The position numbers and the translations under genes are program-made. Below are positions 9,977 to 18,306 of a stretch of DNA of 64,000 nt, piece by piece. Each line of letters begins with the position of its first letter. The first letter of the stretch is position 1. Source of the DNA: Bacteroidota bacterium (GTDB lineage Bacteria; Bacteroidota; Bacteroidia; Cytophagales; Cytophagaceae); contig JAEWAY010000012.1 of NCBI GenBank assembly GCA_023391415.1, forward strand, positions 408,816 through 472,815, given 5' to 3'. Under the pieces are notes generated by a model. That model had not been told where the DNA came from. It was given only the letters and a program-made list of their open reading frames with translations, and did not search any database.

Positions 9977-10601
9977 TTAATGTATCGCCCGATGAAAAAT
10001 CCAGAGAAAGCATCTCGGAGTATTGGTACAAAAGGCCAATATTTCCGGCATAAACTTCAAATCGTTTATCCCGTCTTATCCGATTGGTTGTATCCGATGA
10101 CTGTTCCACCACAACAGTAGGCGAATAGGATTGATTCCCTATCTGGTAGGTCTGATTCAGATCCTTCATAGTGTAATAGTCCTCCGCTTCCGTAGTCAAG
10201 GCGTTGCCATTCCATCGCCTGCCTTCCCGCGCGGGGAAAACCAATTTTACAAGCGGCTTATTATTTTCAGTAAGAATCAACTGGTTGTTCACCATACGCA
10301 CAGCCTGGACCGTATCCGGCATATCCGGCCAGTTCACGGATGAAAGCGGACGAATGTATTTTTCGAGGACATATACATTTTCATTTCCTTCTTCATAGCT
10401 TTCGGCGACTAACTCCATAACCTCGTACGCGTACAAGGAATCGAGTGTAGCGTGCATAATCCGGCCATTGACCCTGTATACATTGTAATTCGATACGACC
10501 AGCGGATAAAATTCGTAACCCAAAGAAGGTTCCGGAGTTGATTCAGGAGCTTTGCACCCCATCAGGGATACGCATATCAGAGCGGCAAATACCTTATTCA
10601 T
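9933..10601 (-). CDS. Putative lipoprotein of unknown function
   Basis: The product has 222 residues with a lipoprotein signal: a hydrophobic start and lipobox LMGC (Cys16), followed by Lys and Ala. No catalytic motif is recognisable; the mature part appears mostly beta-structured. The gene is sandwiched by overlaps: its ATG lies 8 bases inside the end of mnmA, and its last 44 bases lie inside the S8 protease gene. Overlap with the secreted protease suggests a joint role at the envelope, perhaps as chaperone, inhibitor or surface partner. That is inference only. Confidence 0.8.
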   Translation of the reverse strand: MNKVFAALICVSLMGCKAPESTPEPSLGYEFYPLVVSNYNVYRVNGRIMHATLDSLYAYEVMELVAESYEEGNENVYVLEKYIRPLSSVNWPDMPDTVQAVRMVNNQLILTENNKPLVKLVFPAREGRRWNGNALTTEAEDYYTMKDLNQTYQIGNQSYSPTVVVEQSSDTTNRIRRDKRFEVYAGNIGLLYQYSEMLSLDFSSGDTLNAAIYTKEYLYGSR

Positions 10602-11706
10602 TGTCCTGATTAAAACTGGAGGCGATCCATCCTCCTCCTACGACATCGTTTCCTTCATAAAATACGGCGGCCTGCCCAGGCGCGATCGCCTTGACCGGTT
10701 GATGAAAACGTACTTTCACGCCATCGCCGATCTGTTCGATCAAAGCCGGAGTGCCCGGGTCGTTGTATCGTACCTTGGTAACAGACTCTATCGGTCTGCC
10801 AACAAGATCGGCGTATTTTCCCATCGTGAGCTTATTCACCCACATCGCGTCTTTGTATAAACCATTTTCCTGAGCCAGTACAACCTGGTTGCTGTCCTTC
10901 CGTATCTCCGATACGAATACGGGATATCCCAACGCTACTCCAAGCCCCTTGCGCTGTCCAATAGTATAAAAGGGATATCCTTCATGTTTGCCCACAACCG
11001 TGCCATCCTCCAGTACATACTCGCCTCCCCTGACTTCCTCTTCCAGCGATGGTACGCGTCTTTTCAAAAAGCTTCTGTAGTCATTGTCGGGCACAAAACA
11101 TATTTCATACGATTCGGATTTGTTCACCAGTTCCACAAATCCCATCTCCGCCGCCATCTCCCGGATTCTGGTTTTCCTCAGACCACCCAACGGAAAAATG
11201 GTCCGGCTCAGGCTTTCCTGACTTATACCCCACAAGGCGTAGGATTGATCCTTGTTTTCGTCAATCCCTTTGGATATGACAAATCGCCCGTTTTCTTCTC
11301 TGAGATTGGCGTAATGCCCGGTAGCGATAAAATCGCACCCGAGTTTGTCGGCCCTTCTGAGCAACGCGTCCCATTTGATATGAGTATTGCATAGAACACA
11401 GGGATTGGGTGTGCGTCCATTGAGATATTCTCCGGTAAAATGATCGATGACATAGTCGCCAAACTCCGAGCGTATATCAAGGATATAATGAGGAAAACCC
11501 AGTGTTACCGCGATATTTCTCGCGTCATTTATAGAGTCGAGGCTACAGCATCCGGTTTCCTTTTTATTTCCTCCGGAAGACGCGTAATCCCAGGTTTTCA
11601 TGGTCATTCCGATCACCTCGTATCCTTGCTCATGAAGCATGACCGCCGCTACCGAACTGTCAATGCCTCCACTCATAGCGACCAGAACCCTTCCTTTTTT
11701 GCTCAT
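10594..11706 (-). CDS. mnmA: tRNA-specific 2-thiouridylase MnmA
   Basis: The 370-residue protein carries the PP-loop signature AMSGGIDSSVA (residues 10-20). It has the two catalytic cysteines of MnmA, Cys103 in PNPCVLCN and Cys203 in YEICFVPD. It also has GHYAN and the IGQRKGLG loop of the C-terminal half. MnmA installs the 2-thio group on U34 of Lys, Glu and Gln tRNAs; a tRNA-Lys(TTT) substrate is encoded elsewhere in this window. Length and motifs fit full activity. It is first in a tightly overlapping transcription unit with the lipoprotein and S8 protease genes. Confidence 0.97.
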   Translation of the reverse strand: MSKKGRVLVAMSGGIDSSVAAVMLHEQGYEVIGMTMKTWDYASSGGNKKETGCCSLDSINDARNIAVTLGFPHYILDIRSEFGDYVIDHFTGEYLNGRTPNPCVLCNTHIKWDALLRRADKLGCDFIATGHYANLREENGRFVISKGIDENKDQSYALWGISQESLSRTIFPLGGLRKTRIREMAAEMGFVELVNKSESYEICFVPDNDYRSFLKRRVPSLEEEVRGGEYVLEDGTVVGKHEGYPFYTIGQRKGLGVALGYPVFVSEIRKDSNQVVLAQENGLYKDAMWVNKLTMGKYADLVGRPIESVTKVRYNDPGTPALIEQIGDGVKVRFHQPVKAIAPGQAAVFYEGNDVVGGGWIASSFNQDNE

Positions 11707-11711
11707 TTGTA

Positions 11712-11954
11712 TTAGCTTATCGAACTTCTTACTTTCTGAGTGTATTCACGTAAAGCGGCTTTGAAATCCAATCCTTTGTCTTTCATTTCCTCCAATATCC
11801 AGGAAGCCGCGATCACATGCGTCAACTGCTCTCCTTCATCATCTCCCTCTACTTCGATAGCGGGATTTTCTCCTTCGGAAATAGCGTTTTCGGCGGAAGC
11901 GAGCTCCTCCGGCGTATAGGTTTCCACCAGTTTTTTTATAACGGGAATTTTCAT
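11712..11954 (-). CDS. Small acidic conserved protein (DUF6952-like)
   Basis: An 80-residue, Glu-rich cytosolic protein starting MKIPVIKKLVETYTPEEL, with AIEVEGDDEGEQLTHV in the middle. The overall pattern matches a small Bacteroidota family that I recall as DUF6952, commonly found next to a thioredoxin gene as here; the family name is from memory. It sits 5 bases before mnmA and 37 bases after the thioredoxin stop, so the three are probably co-transcribed. No function is established; the thioredoxin and thiolation neighbours suggest a link to sulfur or redox chemistry. Confidence 0.8.
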   Translation of the reverse strand: MKIPVIKKLVETYTPEELASAENAISEGENPAIEVEGDDEGEQLTHVIAASWILEEMKDKGLDFKAALREYTQKVRSSIS

Positions 11955-11991
11955 TTTATCAGATTCGTCTTAATTTATAGTTGCCAATCAC

Positions 11992-12306
11992 TTACAGCTT
12001 CGCGATAAGCTCCATGAGCGCTTCTTCCTTGGAAGAGCAAATAGATTCAACAAGTTCTCCGTTTTTGAATATCGCGAGTGTTGGGAGATTACTAACGCTA
12101 CCCAACTTCCTGGCTTCCGGATTGTGTTCCGCGTTGATATCAAGAAAAGCGATATCGTTAAAACGCTCATCATTGGAAATTCTTTTATATTTAGGGGCGA
12201 ACAAACGGCAGGAACCGCACCAGTCCGCGTAATATTTCACAACAACCTTTTCGTTGCTTTTCAGCAATTCACCAAAGTTTGAATCATCAGTGAGTGTTAC
12301 AGCCAT
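11992..12306 (-). CDS. Thioredoxin family protein
   Basis: A 104-residue protein with the thioredoxin fold pattern and a WCGSC active site (Cys30 and Cys33, in YYADWCGSCRLFAP) and the cis-Pro in NLPTLAIF. GSC replaces the textbook GPC, a change that shifts redox potential in other thioredoxins but keeps the dithiol. There is no signal peptide, so it should act in the cytosol reducing disulfides. It heads a minus-strand unit with the small acidic protein and mnmA. A TrpF-like gene diverges from it across 116 bases. Confidence 0.93.
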   Translation of the reverse strand: MAVTLTDDSNFGELLKSNEKVVVKYYADWCGSCRLFAPKYKRISNDERFNDIAFLDINAEHNPEARKLGSVSNLPTLAIFKNGELVESICSSKEEALMELIAKL

Positions 12307-12422
12307 GATATACCATTTTAGTTTTTAGCAAATATTAAGCAAAAAAACGAAAAATTTAACATATAACTGTTTTATTTGTTTTCTTTGCTCCATTTATAAA
12401 TAAAGAAAATACACAATACAAA

Positions 12423-13040
12423 ATGGGTTTGAAGTTAAAGGTAAAGGTCAGCGAAGTCAATAATCTAAGCGATGCCAGATATTGCGCGGGCATGGGCGTC
12501 GACATGATCGGTTTCCATCTTGATACAAACCATCCGCGTTTTATCGAATTAAGCTCCGTTCAGGAAATTGTCAATTGGGTGCATGGCGTGCGTGTGGTCG
12601 GAGAGTTTTCGGTGGTCAACGTGGAAAACATCAACTACCTGTCCGATACGCTAAACCTTGACTATGTTCAGCTTCCCGCCGTGGCGACACCAGAGGAGCT
12701 AGCCAGTATCAACAAACCGGTTATTGTACAGGTCGATCTCACGAGCGCGGATGAGCAATCGATCAGCCATTTGCTCGAAACCCGCGATCCCTTCGTTTCT
12801 TTTTTTCTTATGGAAAGCGACGAAACGGAATCCATAGAGGCGCTGGAAGTACACCTGAAGCGTTGGGCGGCGCGGTATCCCGTTATTTTAGGCGTTGGCG
12901 TCGAAAAAGAAAACCTCGGCTTTATTGAAGATTATATCAAGCCAGCCGCCATCGCCCTGAAAGGTGGAGATGAAATAAAGCCGGGCCTTAAAAATTATGA
13001 CGAACTGGCGGAAATACTGGAAGAACTTGAAACCGATTGA
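12423..13040 (+). CDS. TrpF-like (phosphoribosylanthranilate isomerase fold) protein, catalytic residues altered
   Basis: The 205-residue protein aligns in outline with TrpF: an N-terminal strand, then NLSDARYCAGMGVDMIGF matching the NLEDA...G-D-GF helix, and YVQLPA matching VQLHG. The late segments GVGVEKEN and KGGDEIKPGLKNYDEL lie where the phosphate-binding loops of TrpF are. The catalytic Cys of the K-I-C-G motif is replaced: the local sequence is KVSEV, giving Ser10 and Glu11. The catalytic Asp strand reads FFLMESDE instead of LLD. It is therefore unlikely to be an ordinary anthranilate isomerase. No other trp genes are present; a PfkB-type kinase follows 30 bases downstream. It may be a pseudoenzyme or bind another phosphosugar. 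Confidence 0.7.
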   Translation: MGLKLKVKVSEVNNLSDARYCAGMGVDMIGFHLDTNHPRFIELSSVQEIVNWVHGVRVVGEFSVVNVENINYLSDTLNLDYVQLPAVATPEELASINKPVIVQVDLTSADEQSISHLLETRDPFVSFFLMESDETESIEALEVHLKRWAARYPVILGVGVEKENLGFIEDYIKPAAIALKGGDEIKPGLKNYDELAEILEELETD

Positions 13041-13070
13041 TTTTTTCATAATACCCCTAAAATCCATTGA

Positions 13071-14009
13071 ATGAAAAAAATTTATACACTTACCCTTAAT
13101 CCGGCCGTCGATAAAAGCACTTCTATAGCGCAGGTAATCGCTGAACGCAAATTGCGTTGCGCGGAACCCAAATTCGAACCCGGAGGAGGTGGTATAAATG
13201 TTTCCCGAGCTATACGGAAGCTCGGCGGAGAGTCAGTGGCGGTATACCTCAAAGGCGGTCCTATCGGCACCCTTATGTATGAATTGCTCGAAAAGGACGG
13301 AATCAATCAGGTAGCTCTGGAAATTGAGGGATGGACCAGAGAGAATTTTATAGTAGTCGAAAACGAGAATAATCGACAATTCCGGTTTGGTATGCCCGGT
13401 CCCGAACTAAAGGAAAAAGAATGGCGGGGATGTCTGGAACGAATTGGCGACCCTTCCCTAAAAATAGATTATCTGGTAGCGAGCGGCAGCACTCCCAAAG
13501 GCGTGCCGGTTGATTTTTACGCTCGGCTATCAAACAAAGCCCGGCAAAACGATACCCGTCTGGCCGTGGATACTTCGGGCGACGCGTTAAAGGCGGCTGT
13601 GGAGGAAGGTGTTTACCTGCTAAAACCCAATATCAACGAACTGGGGCAACTGGTCGGCCAAAAACTAAGTAATATTGAAGACCAGGAAGCCGCTATCGAA
13701 GAAGTAATCCGTACCAAAAAGATCGATGTGCTGATCGTATCGCTAGGAGCCGCGGGCGCGATCCTAGCGTCTAAAAACGGAGGTATCCGGCACGCGGCCG
13801 CGCCATCGGTAGAGAAGAAAAGTACAGTGGGCGCCGGAGACAGCATGGTCGCCGGCATTATATATACCTTATCACAGGGCAAATCCTTTCAGGAAGCGCT
13901 ACATTATGGAGTAGCCTGCGGTACCGCCGCCACAATGAATTCCGGTACAGAGTTATGCAAACCAGAAGATGTCGCTCGCCTTTACGCCTGGATTACCCGC
14001 AAGAAATAA
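13071..14009 (+). CDS. pfkB: PfkB-type 6-phosphofructokinase / 1-phosphofructokinase family hexose kinase
   Basis: The 312-residue sugar kinase of the ribokinase fold resembles E. coli Pfk-2 closely: IYTLTLNPAVD at the start, KFEPGGGGINVSRAI (about 34-48) and GWTRENF. It also has MPGPELKE, LLKPNINEL, VSLGAAGA and the catalytic loop STVGAGDSM with Asp257. The family phosphorylates fructose 6-phosphate or related sugar phosphates with ATP. The FEPGGGGIN motif favours the Pfk-2 branch over FruK or LacC, and there is no fructose PTS gene here. It forms a short operon with the TrpF-like gene. Confidence 0.85.
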   Translation: MKKIYTLTLNPAVDKSTSIAQVIAERKLRCAEPKFEPGGGGINVSRAIRKLGGESVAVYLKGGPIGTLMYELLEKDGINQVALEIEGWTRENFIVVENENNRQFRFGMPGPELKEKEWRGCLERIGDPSLKIDYLVASGSTPKGVPVDFYARLSNKARQNDTRLAVDTSGDALKAAVEEGVYLLKPNINELGQLVGQKLSNIEDQEAAIEEVIRTKKIDVLIVSLGAAGAILASKNGGIRHAAAPSVEKKSTVGAGDSMVAGIIYTLSQGKSFQEALHYGVACGTAATMNSGTELCKPEDVARLYAWITRKK

Positions 14010-14060
14010 GGAATTAAACGGCCCGAGCGTCATTTAAGCGCTCTATGCTACAGATCGTGA

Positions 14061-14741
14061 CTAATACAGGCGAAAACGCAGGAATTTTATCTTCTCCCCT
14101 TTGGTCAGATATCGGTTTTCATACGTAGTTTTAATATCGAAAGCCAGTTCTCGCATCGGAGAGTTGTACAAGTCCGCGGTATATTCCAGATCGCTGATCC
14201 GTATAACGCCTGATCGCGCGAATTCCGATTCCGGATTCAGCAATTCCAGCGTATATTCATAAAGTCCTTCATTGTCGGTTTTCAGATATACCCAGCTACC
14301 TGGTTTCAGGATATGTTGATACATCCGCAAATACCGGGGACTGGTAAGACGCAGTTTCTCATCCCCCTCTTTGGGACGGGGATCCGGAAAAGTAATCCAG
14401 GCCTCATCCGCTTCATTCTTCTCAAAAAAATCCTGAATATTTTGAACCATGACACGAAGAAAAGCGGTGTTAAACAGGTTCTTTTCCTTGGACACGGAGC
14501 TTCCCTTCCAGATACGCCCTCCCTTCAGGTCGATCCCTACAAAGTTCTTTTCCGGAAACAGTTCGGCCATGCCTGTTGTATATTCAGCTCTTCCACAACC
14601 TATTTCTAAAACAATCGGATTGGAGTTTTTGAAAAAACTCCCCCAATTGCCTTTAATATTGGCAAATAAGTCCTTGCCTGGCTGAATAACATTCATACTC
14701 TGCTCATTTTCCGCGAATCGCGCTAATTTCTTCCGGGCCAT
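14061..14741 (-). CDS. trmB: tRNA (guanine46-N7)-methyltransferase TrmB
   Basis: A 226-residue SAM-dependent methyltransferase. The SAM-binding strand is VLEIGCGRAEYT, followed by FVGIDLKGGRIWKG. The TrmB signature ITFPDPRPKEGDEKLRLT and the downstream YLKTDNEGLYEYTLE motif are present. It methylates G46 in the variable loop of many tRNAs. The length and lack of extra domains fit the bacterial monofunctional enzyme. It is convergent with pfkB and divergent from the FAD oxidoreductase gene. Confidence 0.96.
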   Translation of the reverse strand: MARKKLARFAENEQSMNVIQPGKDLFANIKGNWGSFFKNSNPIVLEIGCGRAEYTTGMAELFPEKNFVGIDLKGGRIWKGSSVSKEKNLFNTAFLRVMVQNIQDFFEKNEADEAWITFPDPRPKEGDEKLRLTSPRYLRMYQHILKPGSWVYLKTDNEGLYEYTLELLNPESEFARSGVIRISDLEYTADLYNSPMRELAFDIKTTYENRYLTKGEKIKFLRFRLY

Positions 14742-14820
14742 GCCTGCTCAATTTTTTCGGCAAAAATAGTATTTATTGCTAAAAGCGCTCAAAATAACTT
14801 TCAATTTGCCGTTTGTTTTA

Positions 14821-14828
14821 TAATTTTG
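14821..14828 (+). promoter_or_regulatory. Probable Bacteroidota -7 promoter box before the FAD oxidoreductase
   Basis: TAATTTTG fits the Bacteroidota -7 consensus TAnnTTTG exactly and lies 27 bases before the ATG at 14856. TTTG motifs at 14805-14808 and 14812-14815 are too close to be the usual -33 partner, so only half of the promoter is supported. Confidence 0.4.
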
Positions 14829-14855
14829 GTCCACATCATTTCCTTGTACACCTAA

Positions 14856-16286
14856 ATGAGAATAGCAGTTATTGGAGCCGGTCCTGCAGGCATAACAGCC
14901 GCGTACCAGATATCAAAAGAAAATCCGGAGGTTGATTTGTATGAAGCGGGGGCCAGTGTCGGAGGGCTTGCCAAAACGATTGAGCTATGGAATCAGCGGG
15001 TGGATCTTGGCCCTCACCGTTTCTTCAGCAGCGATAGCAGAGTCAACAAATTATGGCTCGAAGTGGCGGGGCAAGACTATGATATGGTCGATCGTCTTAC
15101 CCGGATCTATTATAAAGGAAAGTTTTTTCATTATCCTCTGAAAGCGATAGACGCCCTGAAAAACCTGGGTCTGATGGAAGCCGCGGCCTGTATGATCAGC
15201 TATGGCAAAGAAAAGCTCAACCCAACCAAACCGGATGGCTCATTCGAAAACTGGGTAGTAAGCCGGTTTGGCAGAAGATTGTTCGAAGTGTTTTTTAAGA
15301 CATACAGTGAAAAGCTTTGGGGAATCAGTTGCAAGGAACTTGACGCGGATTTCGCGGCGCAACGCATCAAAAAATTATCACTGATGGAAGCGATTAAAAA
15401 CGCCTTCACCGGAGGTAAAAATAACAAGCACCGAACACTGATCGACCAATTCGCCTATCCTATCGGCGGCACAGGAATGATTTACGAGCGGATGGCGGAC
15501 TTTATACGCCAAAAAGGCGGAAATGTCTACCTACAGACTCCGGTAAAAAGGGTACTCGCGCGGGATCAAACCGTCTACGCCATTGAACTGGAAAACGGTA
15601 CAGTAAAGAAATATGACCAGGTTATTTCCTCTATGCCCTTGACTCTCCTTGTAAAGCGGCTTCCTGAAGTACCCAAAGAGATCTACGATCTGGCTGGTAA
15701 GCTAACCTTTCGCAATACCATACTGGTCTATCTGAATGTACAGGCGAAAGACCTTTTTCCGGACAACTGGCTCTATGTGCATTCCAAGGAATTAAAAATG
15801 GGCCGGCTGACCAATTTCAGAAACTGGGTGCCTCAAATTAATGGTGAAGAACCTTCCACCATCCTCACATTGGAATACTGGTGCTACGATCATGACGACT
15901 TCTGGACGCGAGACGACGCGGCGCTCATCGAACTCGCGAAAAAAGAAGCGCGTGAAACCGGCCTGATCAAAAACGCGGAAATCAGCGATGGAATGGTATA
16001 TCGTATCCCCAAATGCTACCCTGTATACAATCAGGGATATAAAGACAAACTCAAACCAGTGGAAGCCTATCTAAAAACCATTCGTAACCTTACCGTCATA
16101 GGGCGCTACGGAGCTTTCAAGTACAACAATCAGGATCATAGCATTCTTATGGGACTTATGGCCGCTGAAAATGTGCTGCACAATAAAGGCAACGATCTCT
16201 GGGAGATCAATACGGATTACGAAAACTATCAGGAAGCCTCAGTAATCACCAAAACGGGCTTGGAAAAAACCGCTGTAGAGGTCTGA
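14856..16286 (+). CDS. FAD-dependent amine-oxidase-like oxidoreductase
   Basis: The 476-residue protein starts with the dinucleotide-binding motif AVIGAGPAGITAAY, then an acidic strand end (VDLYEA) and GGLAKTIE. These are typical of the NAD(P)-binding Rossmann-like/amine oxidase group that includes protoporphyrinogen oxidase-like and UDP-galactopyranose mutase-like proteins. The PHRFF segment after the second strand and GRYGAFKYNNQDHSI near the end (flavin contact) match cell-envelope biosynthesis members. Substrate is unknown; related proteins often sit near glycosyltransferase genes, but not here. No signal peptide is present, so it is probably cytosolic. Confidence 0.8.
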   Translation: MRIAVIGAGPAGITAAYQISKENPEVDLYEAGASVGGLAKTIELWNQRVDLGPHRFFSSDSRVNKLWLEVAGQDYDMVDRLTRIYYKGKFFHYPLKAIDALKNLGLMEAAACMISYGKEKLNPTKPDGSFENWVVSRFGRRLFEVFFKTYSEKLWGISCKELDADFAAQRIKKLSLMEAIKNAFTGGKNNKHRTLIDQFAYPIGGTGMIYERMADFIRQKGGNVYLQTPVKRVLARDQTVYAIELENGTVKKYDQVISSMPLTLLVKRLPEVPKEIYDLAGKLTFRNTILVYLNVQAKDLFPDNWLYVHSKELKMGRLTNFRNWVPQINGEEPSTILTLEYWCYDHDDFWTRDDAALIELAKKEARETGLIKNAEISDGMVYRIPKCYPVYNQGYKDKLKPVEAYLKTIRNLTVIGRYGAFKYNNQDHSILMGLMAAENVLHNKGNDLWEINTDYENYQEASVITKTGLEKTAVEV

Positions 16287-16288
16287 GG

Positions 16289-17107
16289 TCAGTCTTTCTG
16301 TTGGCAAGCGGGACAAAAATACGTCGTCCTGCCAGATATTTTGATGGTTTTCAGCTTCCCTTCGCAGGAGCCGGGACAATCCGCGCGAGCTTTCCGGTTG
16401 GAAAGAATATAATTGCCGGGTAGGGATTTTCGGGCTTTTCCATAATCGCTTTTCTCGAGCTTGTATCTTATGTATCTGATCGACGTATCCAGGACTTTTT
16501 TCATTTCCGCGTATACGTCCTCAAGCTTTTCCCTCGATAATTCATTCGCGGGAATTTGAGGATGTATCCGAGACTGAAACAGTATCTCATCCGCGTATAC
16601 ATTGCCGATTCCGCATAAAAGAGACTGATTTGTCAGCGCTGTCTTTATCATGGCTCCGGATTGTCGCAATATCTCAACGAAGTCCGCTTTTTTAATAGAC
16701 AGAGCGTCGGGTCCCAGATCATGCTCCTTCCGGATAGCCTCCATGTCGTTTCTCAGTGCCAGATGTCCGAATTTTCTTGGATCGACATAGCTGAGTTTTT
16801 TTCCGGATTCCAATCCAAAAACGATCTTTTCATACTCCGGACGATCGCTTTGATCATAAAAGGAAACACTTCCAGTCATGCCAAAATGCACTTCCAGACA
16901 ATCTCCCCCATTGAGCTCGATTCCGAGGTATTTTCCGATCCTTCTCACCCCGGTAAACTGTTGATTTGCCAGCGCGTTCGTAAACTCCTTTTCCGAGATA
17001 TCGCTCAACAAGGACTTGTCCAATACCTTTATATCCGTAATCTTCTTGTAAAGACCCTCGTGTTCTATCTTTTCCCTATACACTTCGACTTCCGGCAATT
17101 CAGGCAT
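16289..17107 (-). CDS. mutM: Formamidopyrimidine-DNA glycosylase (Fpg/MutM family)
   Basis: A 272-residue protein beginning MPELPEVEVYR, giving the catalytic Pro2 and Glu3 once Met is removed. LLCGIGNVYADEILF is the helix-two-turn-helix signature. The end has a four-Cys zinc finger (ADCPGSC ... TYFCPACQQ). These motifs mark Fpg/Nei glycosylases, which excise oxidised purines and nick the abasic site in base excision repair; Fpg rather than Nei is favoured by the PELPEVE start. It converges on the FAD oxidoreductase with a gap of only 2 bases. Confidence 0.92.
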   Translation of the reverse strand: MPELPEVEVYREKIEHEGLYKKITDIKVLDKSLLSDISEKEFTNALANQQFTGVRRIGKYLGIELNGGDCLEVHFGMTGSVSFYDQSDRPEYEKIVFGLESGKKLSYVDPRKFGHLALRNDMEAIRKEHDLGPDALSIKKADFVEILRQSGAMIKTALTNQSLLCGIGNVYADEILFQSRIHPQIPANELSREKLEDVYAEMKKVLDTSIRYIRYKLEKSDYGKARKSLPGNYILSNRKARADCPGSCEGKLKTIKISGRTTYFCPACQQKD

Positions 17108-17153
17108 AAAACATCATCATTTAACACGTCTGGAAGCACTTTCCCATCCTGTT

Positions 17154-17185
17154 TTTGTAAATTAACATCTTTACCAATAGCTTTG
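17154..17185 (+). promoter_or_regulatory. Full Bacteroidota-type promoter before the Nudix gene
   Basis: A -33 element TTTG (17154-17157) and a -7 element TAGCTTTG (17178-17185, exact TAnnTTTG) are separated by 20 bases, the spacing known for Bacteroidota sigma-ABfr promoters. The box ends only 7 bases before the ATG at 17193, so the transcript would have little or no leader. Confidence 0.65.
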
Positions 17186-17192
17186 TTACAAC

Positions 17193-17747
17193 ATGACAAA
17201 ATGGGATATACTCGCGCGGGAAGATATTTTTAAAAATCAGTGGTATCATTTGCGTAAAGACGTTGTAAGGCTACCCAATGGCCGTATTATAGATGATTAT
17301 TTCGTCAGTGTCCGTCCGGAGGTAGTGATTACGTTCGCCCTGACAAAAGAAAATAAGGCGCTTTTCGTACGCCAGTACAAGCATGGTTTGCAACGAGTCG
17401 TTACAGAAATACCGGGTGGTTTTTATGACGCTACGACAGAAAGTCCGGAAGAGGCGGCTATCAGGGAATTACTCGAGGAAACCGGATTTAAGCCCGGTAG
17501 CATGGAGAAAATAGCCGTTTTGGCGGACAATCCCACCAAAGATACTAATCACGTCCATGTCTTCCTGGCCCGGAATTGTCAGAAAGTCGCTCCGCAAAGA
17601 CTGGATGAAACGGAATCGATCGAGGTGCTTGAAGTAGAGCTGTCTTCCATCATCCCGATGATCGAGAGTCGTCAATTGTTTATATCCGGCTCGGTAGCAG
17701 GATGTTTTATCGCGCTGGAACGCTTGAGAGATGAAGGACTTTTCTAA
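17193..17747 (+). CDS. Nudix hydrolase, ADP-ribose pyrophosphatase-like
   Basis: A 184-residue protein with the Nudix box at residues 76-99 (GGFYDATTESPEEAAIREL followed by LEETGF). The REUxEExGU core is intact; one extra residue lies between the first Gly and first Glu compared with the usual spacing. The N-terminal region (NGRIIDDYFVSVRPEVVI) is like ADP-ribose or nucleoside-diphosphate-sugar pyrophosphatases. The family hydrolyses nucleoside diphosphate derivatives using Mg2+; the exact substrate cannot be read from the sequence. A consensus promoter lies immediately upstream, and YkvA- and YheT-like genes follow on the same strand. Confidence 0.85.
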   Translation: MTKWDILAREDIFKNQWYHLRKDVVRLPNGRIIDDYFVSVRPEVVITFALTKENKALFVRQYKHGLQRVVTEIPGGFYDATTESPEEAAIRELLEETGFKPGSMEKIAVLADNPTKDTNHVHVFLARNCQKVAPQRLDETESIEVLEVELSSIIPMIESRQLFISGSVAGCFIALERLRDEGLF

Positions 17748-17808
17748 ACGAAGAACAAACCCAGGCGACGAAGGCTTATTCTTATGAAAATAAACGTATA
17801 GATTGGTT

Positions 17809-18306
17809 ATGGAAAATAAAGCCAATACATCGGAAAACACTTCCGGGAAATCGGGAAAATTCACCCGGATCAGTAAAAACATGGGACATATGATCGCCAT
17901 GACTCCTTTGTTCAGAAGTTTGAAGGAAAAAGCCTGTCTGTATTTTCACAATCCGGAACAACTCCAAAACGAAATTACCAGCTTCTACAATGAAGCGACT
18001 AATGAACATGGACGCAAAACGGTCGCCGATCTGTGGCAAAAGATGAAACACCTGTACGCCATGGTACGGGATACTCTGCAAAACAACTATACCGCTCTGT
18101 CAAAAGCCAAACTAGTTCTCGGTATCGCGGTGTTGCTTTACGTCATGATTCCGTCGGATGTCATTCCGGATGTATTGCCCGTGGTGGGATTCGCGGACGA
18201 TATGGCGCTACTCGCCTGGTTTCTGAGGCACGCGGCGAAGGAAATTCATAATTATGAAATTTGGCGATCCACCAGAATTTCACCAATTGAAACATATGCC
18301 AATTAA
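17809..18306 (+). CDS. YkvA-like protein with DUF1232
   Basis: The start is ATG 17809; TTG 17803 is also in frame. The 165-residue product has a charged N-terminal half and, near residues 103-145, the DUF1232 signature IPSDVIPDVLPVVGFADD embedded in a hydrophobic membrane-associated segment. This domain occurs in YkvA-like membrane proteins of unknown function. The last 11 bases overlap the YheT-like hydrolase gene when that gene is started at 18296. Confidence 0.85.
   Translation: MENKANTSENTSGKSGKFTRISKNMGHMIAMTPLFRSLKEKACLYFHNPEQLQNEITSFYNEATNEHGRKTVADLWQKMKHLYAMVRDTLQNNYTALSKAKLVLGIAVLLYVMIPSDVIPDVLPVVGFADDMALLAWFLRHAAKEIHNYEIWRSTRISPIETYAN

Noticed and set aside
13071..14009. 1-phosphofructokinase (FruK) or tagatose kinase reading of the sugar kinase
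   Set aside because: The FEPGGGGIN and GWTRENF motifs match Pfk-2 (PfkB) better, and no fructose PTS or tagatose genes are nearby; the alternative is not excluded.
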